From: Phytophthora quininea
Taxonomy: Eukaryota; Oomycota; Peronosporomycetes; Peronosporales; Peronosporaceae
Direction of reading: 5' to 3'
Length of the DNA stretch: 64,000 bases
Assembly: GCA_011947345.1 (NCBI GenBank)
Contig: JAAVTG010000755.1
Coordinates: forward strand, 1-64,000
The notes below the pieces were generated by a model. That model searched no databases. It saw only the letters and a list, made by a program, of their open reading frames with translations, and was not told the DNA's origin. Of this stretch, positions 29,922 to 41,271 are shown one piece after another (the first letter of the stretch is position 1; the number at the start of each line of letters is the position of its first letter). The translations under genes and the position numbers were made by a program.

Positions 29922-31479
29922 TCATCGAGTGGCGTCAACAATCCGTTTGCCGCCAAGCGCAAGTTCCAGTTGCTCCAGACGCTGGCGCTGGGCTTCCATG
30001 CACTCCAGGAGCTCTTGTTTCTCGGCAGCTAGCGTCTGCACTTGAGCTTCACTGTTGGCGGCTTGTTGTGCAAGGCGCGTCGTTGCTGCGGCATGCTTCT
30101 GCTCGAGTGAAGTGACCTTGATTGTGGTCTGCAGCATGAGCTGTTTCTCGTGTTTGTGATGGTTTCGCTTCTCGCTTTCCAATTGGGCTCGAAGTGACTG
30201 GGTCTCTCGTTGTGCGTCGATGACGATGGCGTGCATGCGGGCTCGGACTCGAGTGAGTTGTAATTTGGCTGCTGCTTCTCCATTTTCGGTCTGCTTCCGC
30301 GAGCACCCGCATCCGTTTTCGTCCCCGTCGACTGGAGCGGACCAACGTCGCACCGGGTCGTTTTCCAGTCGCTCGTTTTCACGTGTTGCTTGGTGGGCCG
30401 CCATTTTACCAGCTGAATGGACGTCGTCCGGGCTGCTTCGAATGAGACTTTGCAGCTCGATGATTTTCTACAGAGACCACAAGACATCAGTGGATATCAC
30501 CACAAGTAGCAACATTAGGATGGTTTTACCTTCTGCATGAGATACTGCTCGGATGCGCGTCGTTTCTTCTCGTCTTCCAGGCTTCTTGCAAGGAGTGCAA
30601 CCTGCTGACGCAGCATGACGACTTCATCCCCTTCGCCCGAGTCGTCTTCGTCGTCGGAAGGAATAGGATAATCCAGAAATTGGCCGATTGGAATCGGAAT
30701 CGGACTGCTGCATCGGTTGCCGCAATTGCTGTCGACGCTACCGTACTCCGGCGTCGGTGTCAATGACGAGCAGCATTGCTGGAAGGGCATCGTCTGCGCT
30801 GTAGGGTCACGCTTTCGGAACGGAGCTCTTTCACCGTTAGCGAATGCGCGCGGACTGTACACCATGGAGGCCACCGAAGCTGAGGCAGCGGAACAACGAC
30901 GGCGAGGACTCCGAAGTGGTGTGCCTGGCGCACTTCCAGACGGAGTGGCGAGCAACCTCGCCAGGACGGATCGCGGCACTCCCCGACGTTTGGCTCGTGA
31001 AGCTGCCGGAATTTGGCGAGATCGCCGCTAGCTTGCCAAGCTGCCACCATGTGACTAGATCTTTCTAGCGACCGCGTGCCTGGGTGCTGCTCCACTGAAG
31101 CTGTCGGGGTAAAGCTGTCGAAGTTGGTTGTGCGCGGTGCGGTCGGTGACGCCAAATGGTCCTGTCCTGGCGCTGTTTGGAGCGTTGCGCTCGACTCCAT
31201 TTGGTCTACCACCTCTGCGATCGAAGGAGTGGGCGTTAATCCAGGTTTGAGCGACTGCCCTTGAATGAAAGGGAAAGCCTTAGAGTCTTGACGCTGGGAC
31301 GAAAGTAACGTCTCTGGAGAGCGCGTCCGGATCAGAGCAGGCGAGGGATCAGTCAAACCGTGGGCTCTTCGAGCTGAATTTAGCTGCGTGCTCCCCGAAA
31401 ATCGGCTTGCCCGTCCTGGCGAACGGCGAACTGAGGGTTTCGGAGACGTTGGTATACTTTGCTCACAACTTTTTCTCAA
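29922..31479 (-). CDS. Coiled-coil protein of unknown function
   Basis: The N-terminal half (31479-30760) is basic and rich in Ser, Pro and Arg (SPKPSVRRSPGRASR), probably disordered. After a frame change near 30940 it continues with YPIPSDDEDDSGEGDE and a first coiled coil (VVMLRQQVALLARSLEDEKKR). A 60-base intron (about 30531-30470, GTAAAA..CTGTAG) joins this to IIELQSLIRSSPDD. The C-terminal 130 residues are a long coiled coil with heptad leucines (QRETQSLRAQLESEKRN, EKQELLECMEAQRQRLEQLE), ending KRIVDATR. No catalytic domain. Could be cytoskeletal or centrosomal, but nothing shows this directly. Confidence 0.6.
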
Positions 31480-32251
31480 GCTGGTGCGAAGTGGAGTGGA
31501 TACTTTTCTTTAATGTTTTGGACGAAACCTCTGTTTGTTGGAAGTAGGTTCTCGTGGAGGAACAGTCGGGTGGGTTGCTCGGTCCTGGTGATCCAGAATC
31601 CTCGTAACGGATAGCGCTCGCGTGCTCGAATAATCATTTTCTTGGAGAACGCCACCCTTAATTCCTCAGTGACAGTGTGCACGACCGGCCTCTCACAGCT
31701 ACAAGCAAACAAATGGGCTGCACCATCGCAAAGAAAAATGTCACCGATCCAAAAGGCGATATTTCTGATGTTGAAGTTGGAGGCAAGTTCAGATTTGCCG
31801 TAGATCCGTTTCACCAGCAAAATGCGTTGAACGACTATCCTTATGTTGAAACACGCCCTGCGCATTTTTCAACACGCCGGTAAGAACGCACACAGCTCTG
31901 GTCAAGTTCGGTATGCCTCTTTGTCTGGAATACTTAAAAAAGTAGTGGCTTTCGCGGCATACGCAGTTCGTTTGGCCCCTCAACACAGCGGCAACCATGG
32001 CCGGTTCAGCCACAATGAAGTGCTCCCACGCAAAACTTCTGATACCAACGGCTCACGCTTCTTGGGACGTTTTTTCGACCCCGAAGTCACACCAAAATTG
32101 TTGGAATGTGCAAGCAACATCGCGTATGCTGTGAACAGGATCGCAGCGTTTCGATGACTAATAGCTTGGTGTGGCGAGGACAACGTACTTCTTCCCGCAT
32201 CTCGAGTCGGATTGATCGTGTTTTCTTTGCTTTGTGAATAGCACATATACT
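31480..32251. other. Intergenic, no convincing gene
   Basis: Frames here (31476-31865 minus, 31677-31883 plus, 31843-32157 plus) overlap one another and have no recognised domain. About 770 bases between two minus-strand genes. Confidence 0.35.
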
Positions 32252-33929
32252 CTAGATACCGAAAATGCTGCTGGCGTGGAGATCATCTAGTAGTGGAGAC
32301 ACAAGATTTACCATGAATAGGTAGACGGTAATACCCAGGAACAACGAGATTGGGAGTGCTGGCAACGCATCGAAACGCGCAAGTAGATACAGCGTCACAG
32401 CCAGACCCTGGAAAACACAGAGTGAGACTTGAGACGGTCAGCAAGCACGAGCAGACACGTACGATGACGATGGCGAGGAAACAGGCTGCAAATATCGCAA
32501 ATCCGTGCAGCGAGGCGCGAGCGACCAGGACGCTGTAGAAAATAAAGTCGCCCAGACCCAACTTGATCGTCTTGTCCTCGCCTTCATCTCCTTGACTGCG
32601 ATTACAGCCACGGTCTAGTAGATGTTTTTCCGTGGAGCCAAAGACAAATTGAAGGCTGGGATACGGTTGATCTTTCGACACAGAAGCGATGCCGTAGTAG
32701 GCATATAAGTTCCGCCACAGGCGGCATTGATGGTGCTGGAAATGATGAGCGAGCTCACGGCTGCGATCTTGAAACCGAGAATTCTGATCGTAGAGAAAAG
32801 CTTGCACTTGATGCAAAAACCATCGGGCATCGACGGCTTCTTGCTCCTGCGACGAATCTTGGGGTGAAAGCGCAAGCATTAGGCCCTGGATGAAAGTTTC
32901 TTCTGGCATGGTGTCCCGCGTCGCCATAATTCGCCTCCGAAGGTTAGATTTTGCTGGACTTTAACGCTCGTGCCAAGGTGAGTTTCTTCCACATCTGCTT
33001 CGAAGAGGAGCCCTGGGATCGGTGTTCCTTTTTCCTGCACCAGGTCCACGAGGCAGCGAAGCGGGCCCACAGGAGTCAAGACGGCAAAAAGATCCCAGAA
33101 TCCTAGCAGAAACAGCAGCATCCAGACACTCCACTACGACAAGTTAGCCAATGATACCATCAAAGTAAAGGATAACTTTACCTCAGGGAGTTGAGCTAGC
33201 TGCCACGCGACAATCACACTTGTTGCAATCAAGTACCCGCGCTCAATGACCTGAGGAATCCCTTTCTGGTAGAAAATGCTGAGGACTCCGACGATCGCGA
33301 AATTGTACATGGTGATCGTGAGTGAGACGCCATCAACAATCCAATGCAGATTGTTGCACAATACAATGACGACCAACTTGGACCCCATGAGGCCGAGCAA
33401 TACAGCCGAATACAGCATACAGTACCCAGCAAAAAATGCATGCCGTTGCACTTGTAGAGCAGCACGATTCCGAACGTGAGGATGGCGATGAAAGCGATCA
33501 CAAGGAACGCATTGACCAGTGCTTCTCCTGTCTTTGCGGCTGTCGATATCTCGGCCGAGTCGATGTCTTGATAGTACATGTACGTCCTTAGTATCCAAGC
33601 AGTCAGTAAATTGCCAATATTGATCTGGGGAATCTCAAAACTTACTTCATTGCCGTTTTCACGACGGGGTCGGTGATGTAAGAAGCAGCAACACTGGGGC
33701 AGAGGATAAATAAATACGAATAGCACAATGAGCAAGACTGCGGCAAATTACCTGGAGCAAATGATGGCGATGGAGACTGGCCAAACCACAGCAAAAAGCT
33801 GTTGAGCTGGTGGATCACCGCTCCGAGATCGACCTTGTCGTCCTGAATTCCTTGTTGCAAATGCCTCTCTTTCCGTGTTGCAACGTCGTCATACACTTCG
33901 CTCTTGTCCAGTAGTGGTTCTTCATACAT
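32252..33929 (-). CDS. PSEN: Presenilin, aspartyl protease of gamma-secretase
   Basis: Presenilin is a nine-helix membrane aspartyl protease working with nicastrin, APH-1 and PEN-2. After an acidic N-terminus (start ATG 33929, MYEEPLLDKSEVYDD) come helices with YKCNGMHF..GYCMLYSAVLLG and ITMYNFAIVGVLSIFYQKG. The first catalytic aspartate is in LLGFWDLFAVLTPVGPLR; the residue before it is Trp instead of the usual Tyr. The second is in KLGLGDFIFYSVLV. A 55-base intron (32462-32408) separates that helix from the C-terminal DALPALPISL, which carries the PAL motif. Other introns lie near 33180-33120 and 33760-33700. Frame changes near 33420 and in the first membrane exon fit single-base losses. 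The stop is at 32252-32254. Confidence 0.88.
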
Positions 33930-34189
33930 CGCCGAGCTGCTCAAACACGAACAAGTGTCAGATATCCGCGCCAGAAGGGTTAAATACTGCATTGCATCCT
34001 CACTTGTTCTCGTCTCCTGACATGCTAAAGTAATGCACACTCGCCAGTCTCCTCGTATCGGATCGAGTGTTCCCCATGAGTGCACTGCGACCAATGCAGT
34101 GGATCTTGACTCTCGACAAAATCTTGCACTTGAAAGGTCACAGGCGAAACTTCTGCATTTTGCAAGCAAGAACCACAACAATTTGAGCG

Positions 34190-35748
34190 ATGGGGCCCAA
34201 GAAGAAAGGGAAGAAGGGCAAGAAAGGCAAGAAGGAGGAGGAACCTCCGCCGGAAGAACCTTCAGGTAAGTAAAAGTTATGACAAAATGTTCAAGTACTA
34301 AAGACTTCTATGCTTTTCAGAATATGATACGATGGACGTGCCGATGCTCAAGGAGGTGATTCAGATGCTCCGACAGCAGTTGGAGAAGGCCCAAGTGGAT
34401 CGCAACTACGTGCAGCACGAACGCGTTCGTCTACATGCCAAGTGCTTAAAACATTTGACAGTTCTACTGATTTTACTGTCTGCTACTAGGACATGATTGA
34501 GTCGTTCTACGAGATCACCAAGCAGGAGATCCAGGACCACGACAACCAGATTATGGCCAAGGACCGAGAGATGGAGATCATGGAGGACAACCACCGCGTC
34601 GAAGTGCGCGTGTACGTACAGAAAGTGAAGCACTTGGACTACGAGCACAAGAACAACCTCAAGCGCGTTCAGGCGGACGGTACCGGCCACTTGGACGAGG
34701 AACGGGATCTCCATGACCATCGAGAGACTGTGCTGCGAAGCACCAAGCAGTCGCTGAAGCTCGAGCTGAAAGAGCGCGACTTGTCCAACGAAGACGAGAT
34801 CGAGCAGATGAAACAGGCCCACGAGAAGAACCTCATGAAACTGCGCGAGCAGTTTGAGAAAACAATGCCGCGCTCGAAGGCCGCTGCCAGCAACGACTGC
34901 GTGACCTGCAGGAGTCGCTGGAGCTGCGGCGCAAAGTCGACATCCACGAGATCGAGGAACGCAAGAACCTGCACATCAACGACTTGATGAAGAACCACGA
35001 GAAGGCGTTCACACAGATCAAAAACTACTACAACGACATCACCAAAGACAACCTACGCCTCATCGACTCGCTCAAGAACGAGATCGCCGCCATGAAGAAG
35101 AAAGCAGCAGCCAACACGAAACTGATGCACGACGTCTCACAGGAGAACAAACGCCTGTCTGAGCCACTGGCCGCTGCGATCCAGGAGGTGGAGCACTTGC
35201 GCCATGAACTCAAAGATGAGCAAAAGGACAAATTGTCACTACGCAACGCCAAAGCACGACTGCTGTACCTCGCTCAGCAGGTTCACGACCTCAAGCAACA
35301 GCAGTCGGACCTCACGACGAAGTACCGCACCATGGAATCCGATCGGAACGCCCTCTACGACACCTTCGAGCATACTGTGCAAACAATCCACAAAAAGGGT
35401 GAGTGCAAGAACCTCATCCTGGAGCAGCGTCTTGCATCCATGGACGACCAGCATGCGCGTAAAGGGGCCCAGCTGCAGGAAATTCTGCTCGCTGCGAACC
35501 TTGATCCAGTGCAGACACGACGCGTGACTGAAACGCTAGGCACCCTCCTCGACTCCAAGAACGAAAAGATCCGCAACTTGCAGTACAGCGTGGCAAAGGA
35601 AAGCAAGGCCTACAACGACACGCTGCGTACCTTTACGGAGAAGCTAGCCCAGTTTGGCATCCCCGAAGAGGAAATCCGAGCGCTTGGATTCAAGTCGCTC
35701 ACGTCAAACACAAACATGAACCCAGCTGGACTTGTAGCAGTCGAGTAA
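34190..35748 (+). CDS. DRC4: Dynein regulatory complex subunit 4 (GAS8/DRC4)
   Basis: DRC4 (trypanin/GAS8) is a coiled-coil component of the nexin-dynein regulatory complex of motile flagella, here in zoospores. The start is typical of the family: GPKKKGKKGKKGKK. Introns at 34266-34320 and 34425-34489 (GTTCGT..ACTAG) lead to VQHER joined to DMIESFYEITKQEIQDHD. Long coiled coils follow, with conserved KVKHLDYEHKNNL, NEIAAMKKK, LYDTFEHTVQ and the C-terminal segment AQLQEILLAANLDP. A one-base loss in an A-run near 34860 (EKNNAALEG) shifts the frame; both sides are open. It is convergent with WDR92, 47 bases between the stops. Confidence 0.88.
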
Positions 35749-35795
35749 AGCGGTCTCTTACCGCCAAAATATATTCTCTTGAGTTCGCTCCTCGT

Positions 35796-37072
35796 TCAGT
35801 ATTTGTTTGTTTTGGTGACGATGTAGACTCGGACTGTTTGGTCCAAGCACGCCATCACACACAGACCTTCGCGGTCCGGGCTGTAATCGCAGCAATTAAA
35901 CTCGTTAGTTGCTTCATAAGCAACAGTAATTCCAGCAGGTCTTCTTCGTACCTCCAGTCCATACTGACAATCGGTTGAGTCGAAAGCACCCTCGAATTCA
36001 ACAGCTCTACAGTTCCACAGACACCGTAGAGACGTCCATCGGAATCCTTCGCAGCTCTCGACAGCGGGTAGTGGCTGCACTCACAGAAACTCGTTAGCAA
36101 CAGTGTCGACACCTCCAGCTACCAGCACTTACTATTTGTACAGGTTGAACCCGCCGTTGCCACCGCCCGTCATGAACAAGTCGCGATTCTGAGGCAAGAA
36201 TCGTCCCTGCCAAATCGTCGACTTGTGCGCTTTCTCCGTCATGCACGCGAAGCCTTGCTCGGGGTGGAATGTGCGCAGATCGTAGACTCGGAATTTGGAC
36301 TCCAACGTCGTTACTAGCAGTTTGTTCATCTCAATGTCCTTGCGGTCGAACTGTACGCTAACGACTCCATTCTGGCAGTTGGTCTCCCACCGCAGCGAGT
36401 TGGTGCGCAGGTCGAACATTTTGACGTCTCCGTTATCGTACCCACCCACCACACAGCGCTCGCTGTCGTTGTAGGAGTTGCCAAAGCACACTGTCCAGCA
36501 GTCTCTGGCTGCATCTTCTTCCTTAGGGGCCAACGTCACCACTGGGTCGGATACTCTTACATCCCAGACTCGGACACAGCCGTCTCGTCCTCCAGTGACG
36601 ATCTCTGGAGCGCCACTGCCGATGTTTTGACCTCCACAGCCGTCAATAGCATTGACTATGGATTTGTGCGCTTGAGCTGAGTACACCGGTACGTCGGGCT
36701 TCTCCAGATCCCTGCAAGAATTTAACATAACCATATTTTCTTTTAGTATTTCTTTAACTAGAGTTTCTAACCATTACAATGTCTCTACCAGACGCTCATG
36801 ACGCCTCCGAAGTCGCCGGTGGCCAAGTGTCGGTCCTCTAGAGCTGAAGCTCCGAAAGTCCCGCACTTGATGCCGTGTGGCTTCTCCAGCTCCGCATGCG
36901 TCTTGAGTTGGCCCTGGTTTAGTCCGTAGATGGTGATGGCGCCCGTGGCCTTGGGGTAGATGCCCATGGCCACGAAGCGTGCGGAGCTGGGGATCCACTT
37001 GGTGTCGTTGGGCGTGAAGCTCACGCTCTGGTTCACGTGCTCGATCAGCTGCGGTGCGTCTGTCGTATCCAT
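35796..37072 (-). CDS. WDR92: WD-repeat axonemal dynein assembly factor WDR92/DNAAF10
   Basis: WDR92 (Monad) works with the R2TP co-chaperone to preassemble axonemal dyneins. The start [19 protein letters not shown] (37072) matches the family N-terminus, and [20 protein letters not shown] is its signature WD segment. Later blades read [33 protein letters not shown] and [14 protein letters not shown]. The C-terminus ends [15 protein letters not shown], as in animal WDR92. Introns: about 36790-36717, one after FNLYK (about 36133-36073), and 35951-35881 (GTACGA..TTACAG), which splits SMDW from SPDREG. No frame error is needed. An upstream in-frame ATG (37162) adds a segment not seen in homologues. 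Confidence 0.9.
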
Positions 37073-38685
37073 GACGATGATGCAGCAAATGTGGAAGTGT
37101 CCTTTCAGTTGAAAAGTATCTTTAAATTGTAGTTTTAATCTAAAATACTTTTTTAAAAGCAAAAACTGTTTGGAAAAGCGACGCGAAAGACAGAATTTTG
37201 GAAGCGAGGGTGAATTTCTGGACGGAGTTTAAACTGGAGGAACAGCGACATTTGATTTTACAGCACAACAACCCGGTATATCTTGTTGCGGTCAACCTGC
37301 ACGAACTACTTCCATTTCAGTAATTGGTCTCAGAGTGATCCCACCGAAACTAAAACCAATACACCTTCGGAATTTGGCGAGATGTGAAAAGTTGTAGCCT
37401 AGGACGTCTGTGAACTCAAGAGAGGAGGCAAACTCTTACCTCACAAACATTTAAAAGTTCCTGTCTCATTGTATGTTTCGCAGACAATGCATTTTGCGCC
37501 GGAGAGCAATGATTTTGCCTGTACTTCTGCGTAGGCTGGATAGCGCAAGTATAGCTGATCTGACAGGCGCTAGCTTGGAAAGTGCCAGTTTAGTTGTAGT
37601 CCAATTGCAAACCTAGCAATTATCAATGTTCCGAAGAAAAAAGCGCATTGAACACAGGATTTCCATATTGCGGACAGGACAATCGATGGAAAGCCAATCA
37701 CAATATCAATAACTAAAACATACCCAGGTAACGCAACACCGATACATGAGTCCTTGGGCGTTGAAGACGCTCAAATCTGTTCAACTCAACAAGCAAACAC
37801 CTCCGTGCGTCACTCGGCTCTTAGAACTCATCTTGCAAGGACCTCCACACCACACCACACGACTGCAGGCTTCGAGTGGCCCCAAGAAAGGATCGGCATT
37901 TTGCAGACCACGACACGGCGTCTGGCCGGGGCACTGGACGTGTTGGCGGCGCTGCCATTACGTAAGATACAGATCCGTGGGTAATTGCTACGTCACGACT
38001 GCAGAAGACAGAGACAGGCCTGGAGTGGTCCCTAGAATGGACCGATATTTTGCGGGCCACGACGTGATGTCTGGGTGCTTAGAAAACGAAAGGGTAAAGT
38101 ACTTAGACTTGTATGCGATGAATAGAAATGCGTGGTATCGCGCATTTTTAAAGCACACGAAAGACTCATCAACTTTAACTGAAGACTCGTTGGGTCAATA
38201 AAACTTCAATGTTTCGTAATGCATTTCCTGGCCGTAATACAGTGAGTGTCTCGTTGACTATCCGAAAACAAATTGTCTTACCATGTTAAAGTAACAGTGT
38301 TGTATCGAAGATCATGATAACCGCACCACCAAGAAAGGGACCAACACCCTTAAAGATGGCACCCAAGAGCAAAGGATGCGTTAAATCCAGCAGCATTCGG
38401 AAGAGACAAGACACTACCAGGATCAAACGACAATTTGATTACACGGTTGGACGGCGATTTGAACATCAAATTGTTGTAGTTAACAGCGACATAAAGTATC
38501 CATGGTGCCCGTCCGGAAGACCGATGCGCCATCGAGCGGAGGCATCGCGAGTGACAAACCCGTTGCAGAATAGACCAGTGGGGCTATCACGGGTTCGCAA
38601 GACAACTCGACTGTCATCGAAAAGGAGGCGTTCGCTATTGTGAGCCTGTAATAAGCTGCGACTCTTTCTCTGGCCAGCAGACCCC
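37073..38685. other. Repeat-rich intergenic DNA
   Basis: No gene supported. Near 37860-37925 and 38000-38075 two related stretches recur, each with ACTGCAG, a GGAxxGxxATxTTGC match and CCACGAC...GTCTGG, about 140 bases apart; they look like an imperfect direct duplication. A frame at 38314-38643 is very basic but has no known domain and may be part of the gypsy relic that follows. Confidence 0.35.
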
Positions 38686-38913
38686 CGCCTATACTGCGAT
38701 CACCGCAATCTGATCTACGCATTCTCCCATAATGGGAAGGCGAAGAAACATATCCGAGCCAAACTGCTTCAGCGGGCGATGAGAGTGAGTTCCATTATGA
38801 GATACATCAATATCACCGGAGAAGATAATGTCTGGGCAGACATGGTATCTCGGTGGGCGTTGTCATTGTATTTCAAAAGCACGACTGAGTCGGGTCCAAC
38901 TCCGAGGGTGTAG
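38686..38913 (+). pseudogene. Ty3/gypsy RNase H fragment
   Basis: Seventy-five codons ending in a TAG. RLYCDHRNLIYAFSHNG followed by AKLLQRAMRVSSI and ITGEDNVWADMVSRWA matches the RNase H part of oomycete Ty3/gypsy polyproteins (YCDHRNLI..F, H..GE.N.WADM.SRW). Reverse transcriptase upstream and integrase downstream are not recognisable, so this is a deleted remnant. It runs in the same direction as the candidate LTR at 39027-39452. Confidence 0.75.
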
Positions 38914-39026
38914 CTGTATCGTTCTCATTACCAACGAGCCCGTGCTTCCTATATGCCACTATTTTGTTTAGCACACATTACTCAATCGGATTTGTGCAAG
39001 GCACACAAAGAACATCCGTATGCCAT

Positions 39027-39452
39027 TGTTACGTTAGTTTAATGAATCCAATGGAATATTTACGCGCTAGCGTTCTCGCCGAGTTATTTTGTCGTGCAGC
39101 CAGTCCGCTCTAGCCCCTTTTAATTAATCTATGCATTGTAATTCATTAACCTTTACCCCTGCGAACTGATAATATTTAACCAATCAGAATTGAGCATTTT
39201 TGTGACCTGACGGGACACGAACTTTATTGTATAAGATCTATTGGTAGTCATACGCACTGAAACGTCAGCGTGATTAAAAAAACGAGAGAGCGACTAGATT
39301 ATCGCGCACGCTCCTAAAGTCCATGCGAAAAACGGGTTTCTTTACATAATATTCAGTGTGACGGCCTTATCACCTCTGAACAAGTCCGACCAGCTCAGTT
39401 CACAGTTATTTTTCGACACGAGTTATATTGACCGTTCCCTAGCCGGTTAACA
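39027..39452 (+). repeat. Candidate LTR of the gypsy remnant
   Basis: About 426 bases bounded by TGTTA at the left and TAACA at the right, the usual TG..CA inverted ends. It has AT-rich promoter-like sequence inside (AACTTTATTGTATAAGATC). It lies 114 bases after the gypsy RNase H fragment in the position of a 3' LTR. No second copy is seen in the window, so the boundaries are inferred. Confidence 0.35.
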
Positions 39453-41271
39453 AATGCTAGGGTCAACACCGAGACGTCAATACGGCACTCCAAGCGAAAA
39501 ACAACGACCGTGCGTCCCACATATTTCGATTTTACTTCATAGCGGAATTCTATTTCGATTGCCATTTTGTTTGATAACCTTGCATCCTTGTGTGATAATA
39601 CCAGTCAATGCGTCACTCTTTTGCCCTTTTTGCGTATACCACAACGAGTCTAACCATGTCTGCTCCAACTTACCAAAACATTTTGCTGCGGAAGACTGGT
39701 CGCCTCCATCTGGTTGGTAACAGCTTCCTACGACAGGCTTCCAGCCACATATCCCGGTGGTGTCAGATCCTGCCTGGCTTGTTCTTTCGTGATCGATTCA
39801 ACAGGCTGCACATCACAAGTCTAGAAAGGTGACCAAGAAAGCTAGGGAGAAACCACACAGAGTAAAATACCAGACCCCGTCCTCAGTTTGCACGACAGCC
39901 TGTCCTCATTTATAAACAAAAATCATGCGTAAAAAAGTCAAACCACTAGAGAATAGTACCGCCATCTAGGACGTTTAGATGTCGAACTCACTGAACCGCA
40001 AACTACTTCATTTCTAAGACACTAAACGAGCAAAATTTCCCATCTCCAATATACTTAACCCTTTGTCAGGTTAGTCACTGCACCGAGCACAGAAATACCG
40101 GATGATTGCGGGGAGCAGATTCTAGCGCTTTCACCTTCTTCAGCCAGGAAGAAGAGCTTTCGCAAGACAGTTGATTCTACTGCGAAGATAATGCACATTA
40201 CAGACTTGCTTTTGCTAGTGTCTTCTCCACGGAAGAATAGACGCTCATCAGCACAACCTGCTACGCAGCAGGTGACAAAAATATCATTAACGCCTCCGGA
40301 TTTCCACATTGACAGCGCTGTTGCTTGAGTGATTTCATATACGTTTTAGTATGTTAGGGCAGCAGTCCATGATTGGATAAGTTGGTAATATAACATATTT
40401 TCTTTGCTAACACTGAAGATAATTCCCCCTCAATCCGATTTCGTTTCTAGTGCGAATGGGCCTAAAATTTCGCTCGCAGGCTCTTGAATGCAATGCGGGA
40501 ATGGCGAGGCGCGCAGACCACATAGTGTTTTTGGTACGACCACTGGTGCCTAAAGTCGCCCTGGTGGGCCATCAATTGGTAAACCACGTTATCCCAGCCT
40601 ACACGATGTTCTACATAGTAATTCTGCTACACACGTCACATATTTTATATTCGACTTTATTGTAAAAACATGTTATTATTTACACGTTAATTTGTATACT
40701 AAACCCTACGTAATCGTTCTCGAAAGATTGCTGAAAAGTGATGTGTTGCACGTGTTCGTCGCCGATTTGCGGCCTCAACAGTGAGATGGGCCCAGGAAGA
40801 GCGCACGGTATCTGCTCCGAATGAATCCGGCTCAACTAGCAGAGCTGTAGGCGGCGGCGCCAGCAGAATGCAAACGCGAGGCAAACGCAGGCGACAAAGT
40901 GTTCTCGTGCTGCTGCATTCGCCGCCCCATTCTCATCGCTCGCTGTGTTTTGCTCCACCGGAAAGCCTCTGGACGAAGACAGGTCCAACGTCAAGCTTCA
41001 AACAGCCGAGCTTCAAGCGAAACCGGCTTGTCCTCGCCATGCGGTGTCGAAACCCCGCGAGTCCTAGCAATACCATCGCTCTAGGTGCTAGCGGCAATAG
41101 CATTCATGCTGCCAAGCTTTCTCTGCAAACTTCCGCTGCAAGTCACGGTTCGTGGTGGGGCTTCGATTCGTTCGCTGCATCAGTCATTCTTCCCAATTGT
41201 CCTTTTTCTAATCGAATAAACTTAACCGGCTAAAAAAGAACCTGGCCATTCAGTTCTTGATTTGCGGCAGC
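39453..41271. other. Intergenic upstream of the GPCR gene
   Basis: Mostly AT-rich sequence with short frames and no domain. The last 500 bases (from about 40780) are GC-richer and may hold the promoter and 5' leader of the receptor gene. A 150-codon frame there (40781-41233) shows no family similarity. Confidence 0.35.

Noticed and set aside
40055..40309. Minus-strand frame considered as a copia polyprotein fragment
   Set aside because: No integrase, protease or reverse-transcriptase motif could be placed.
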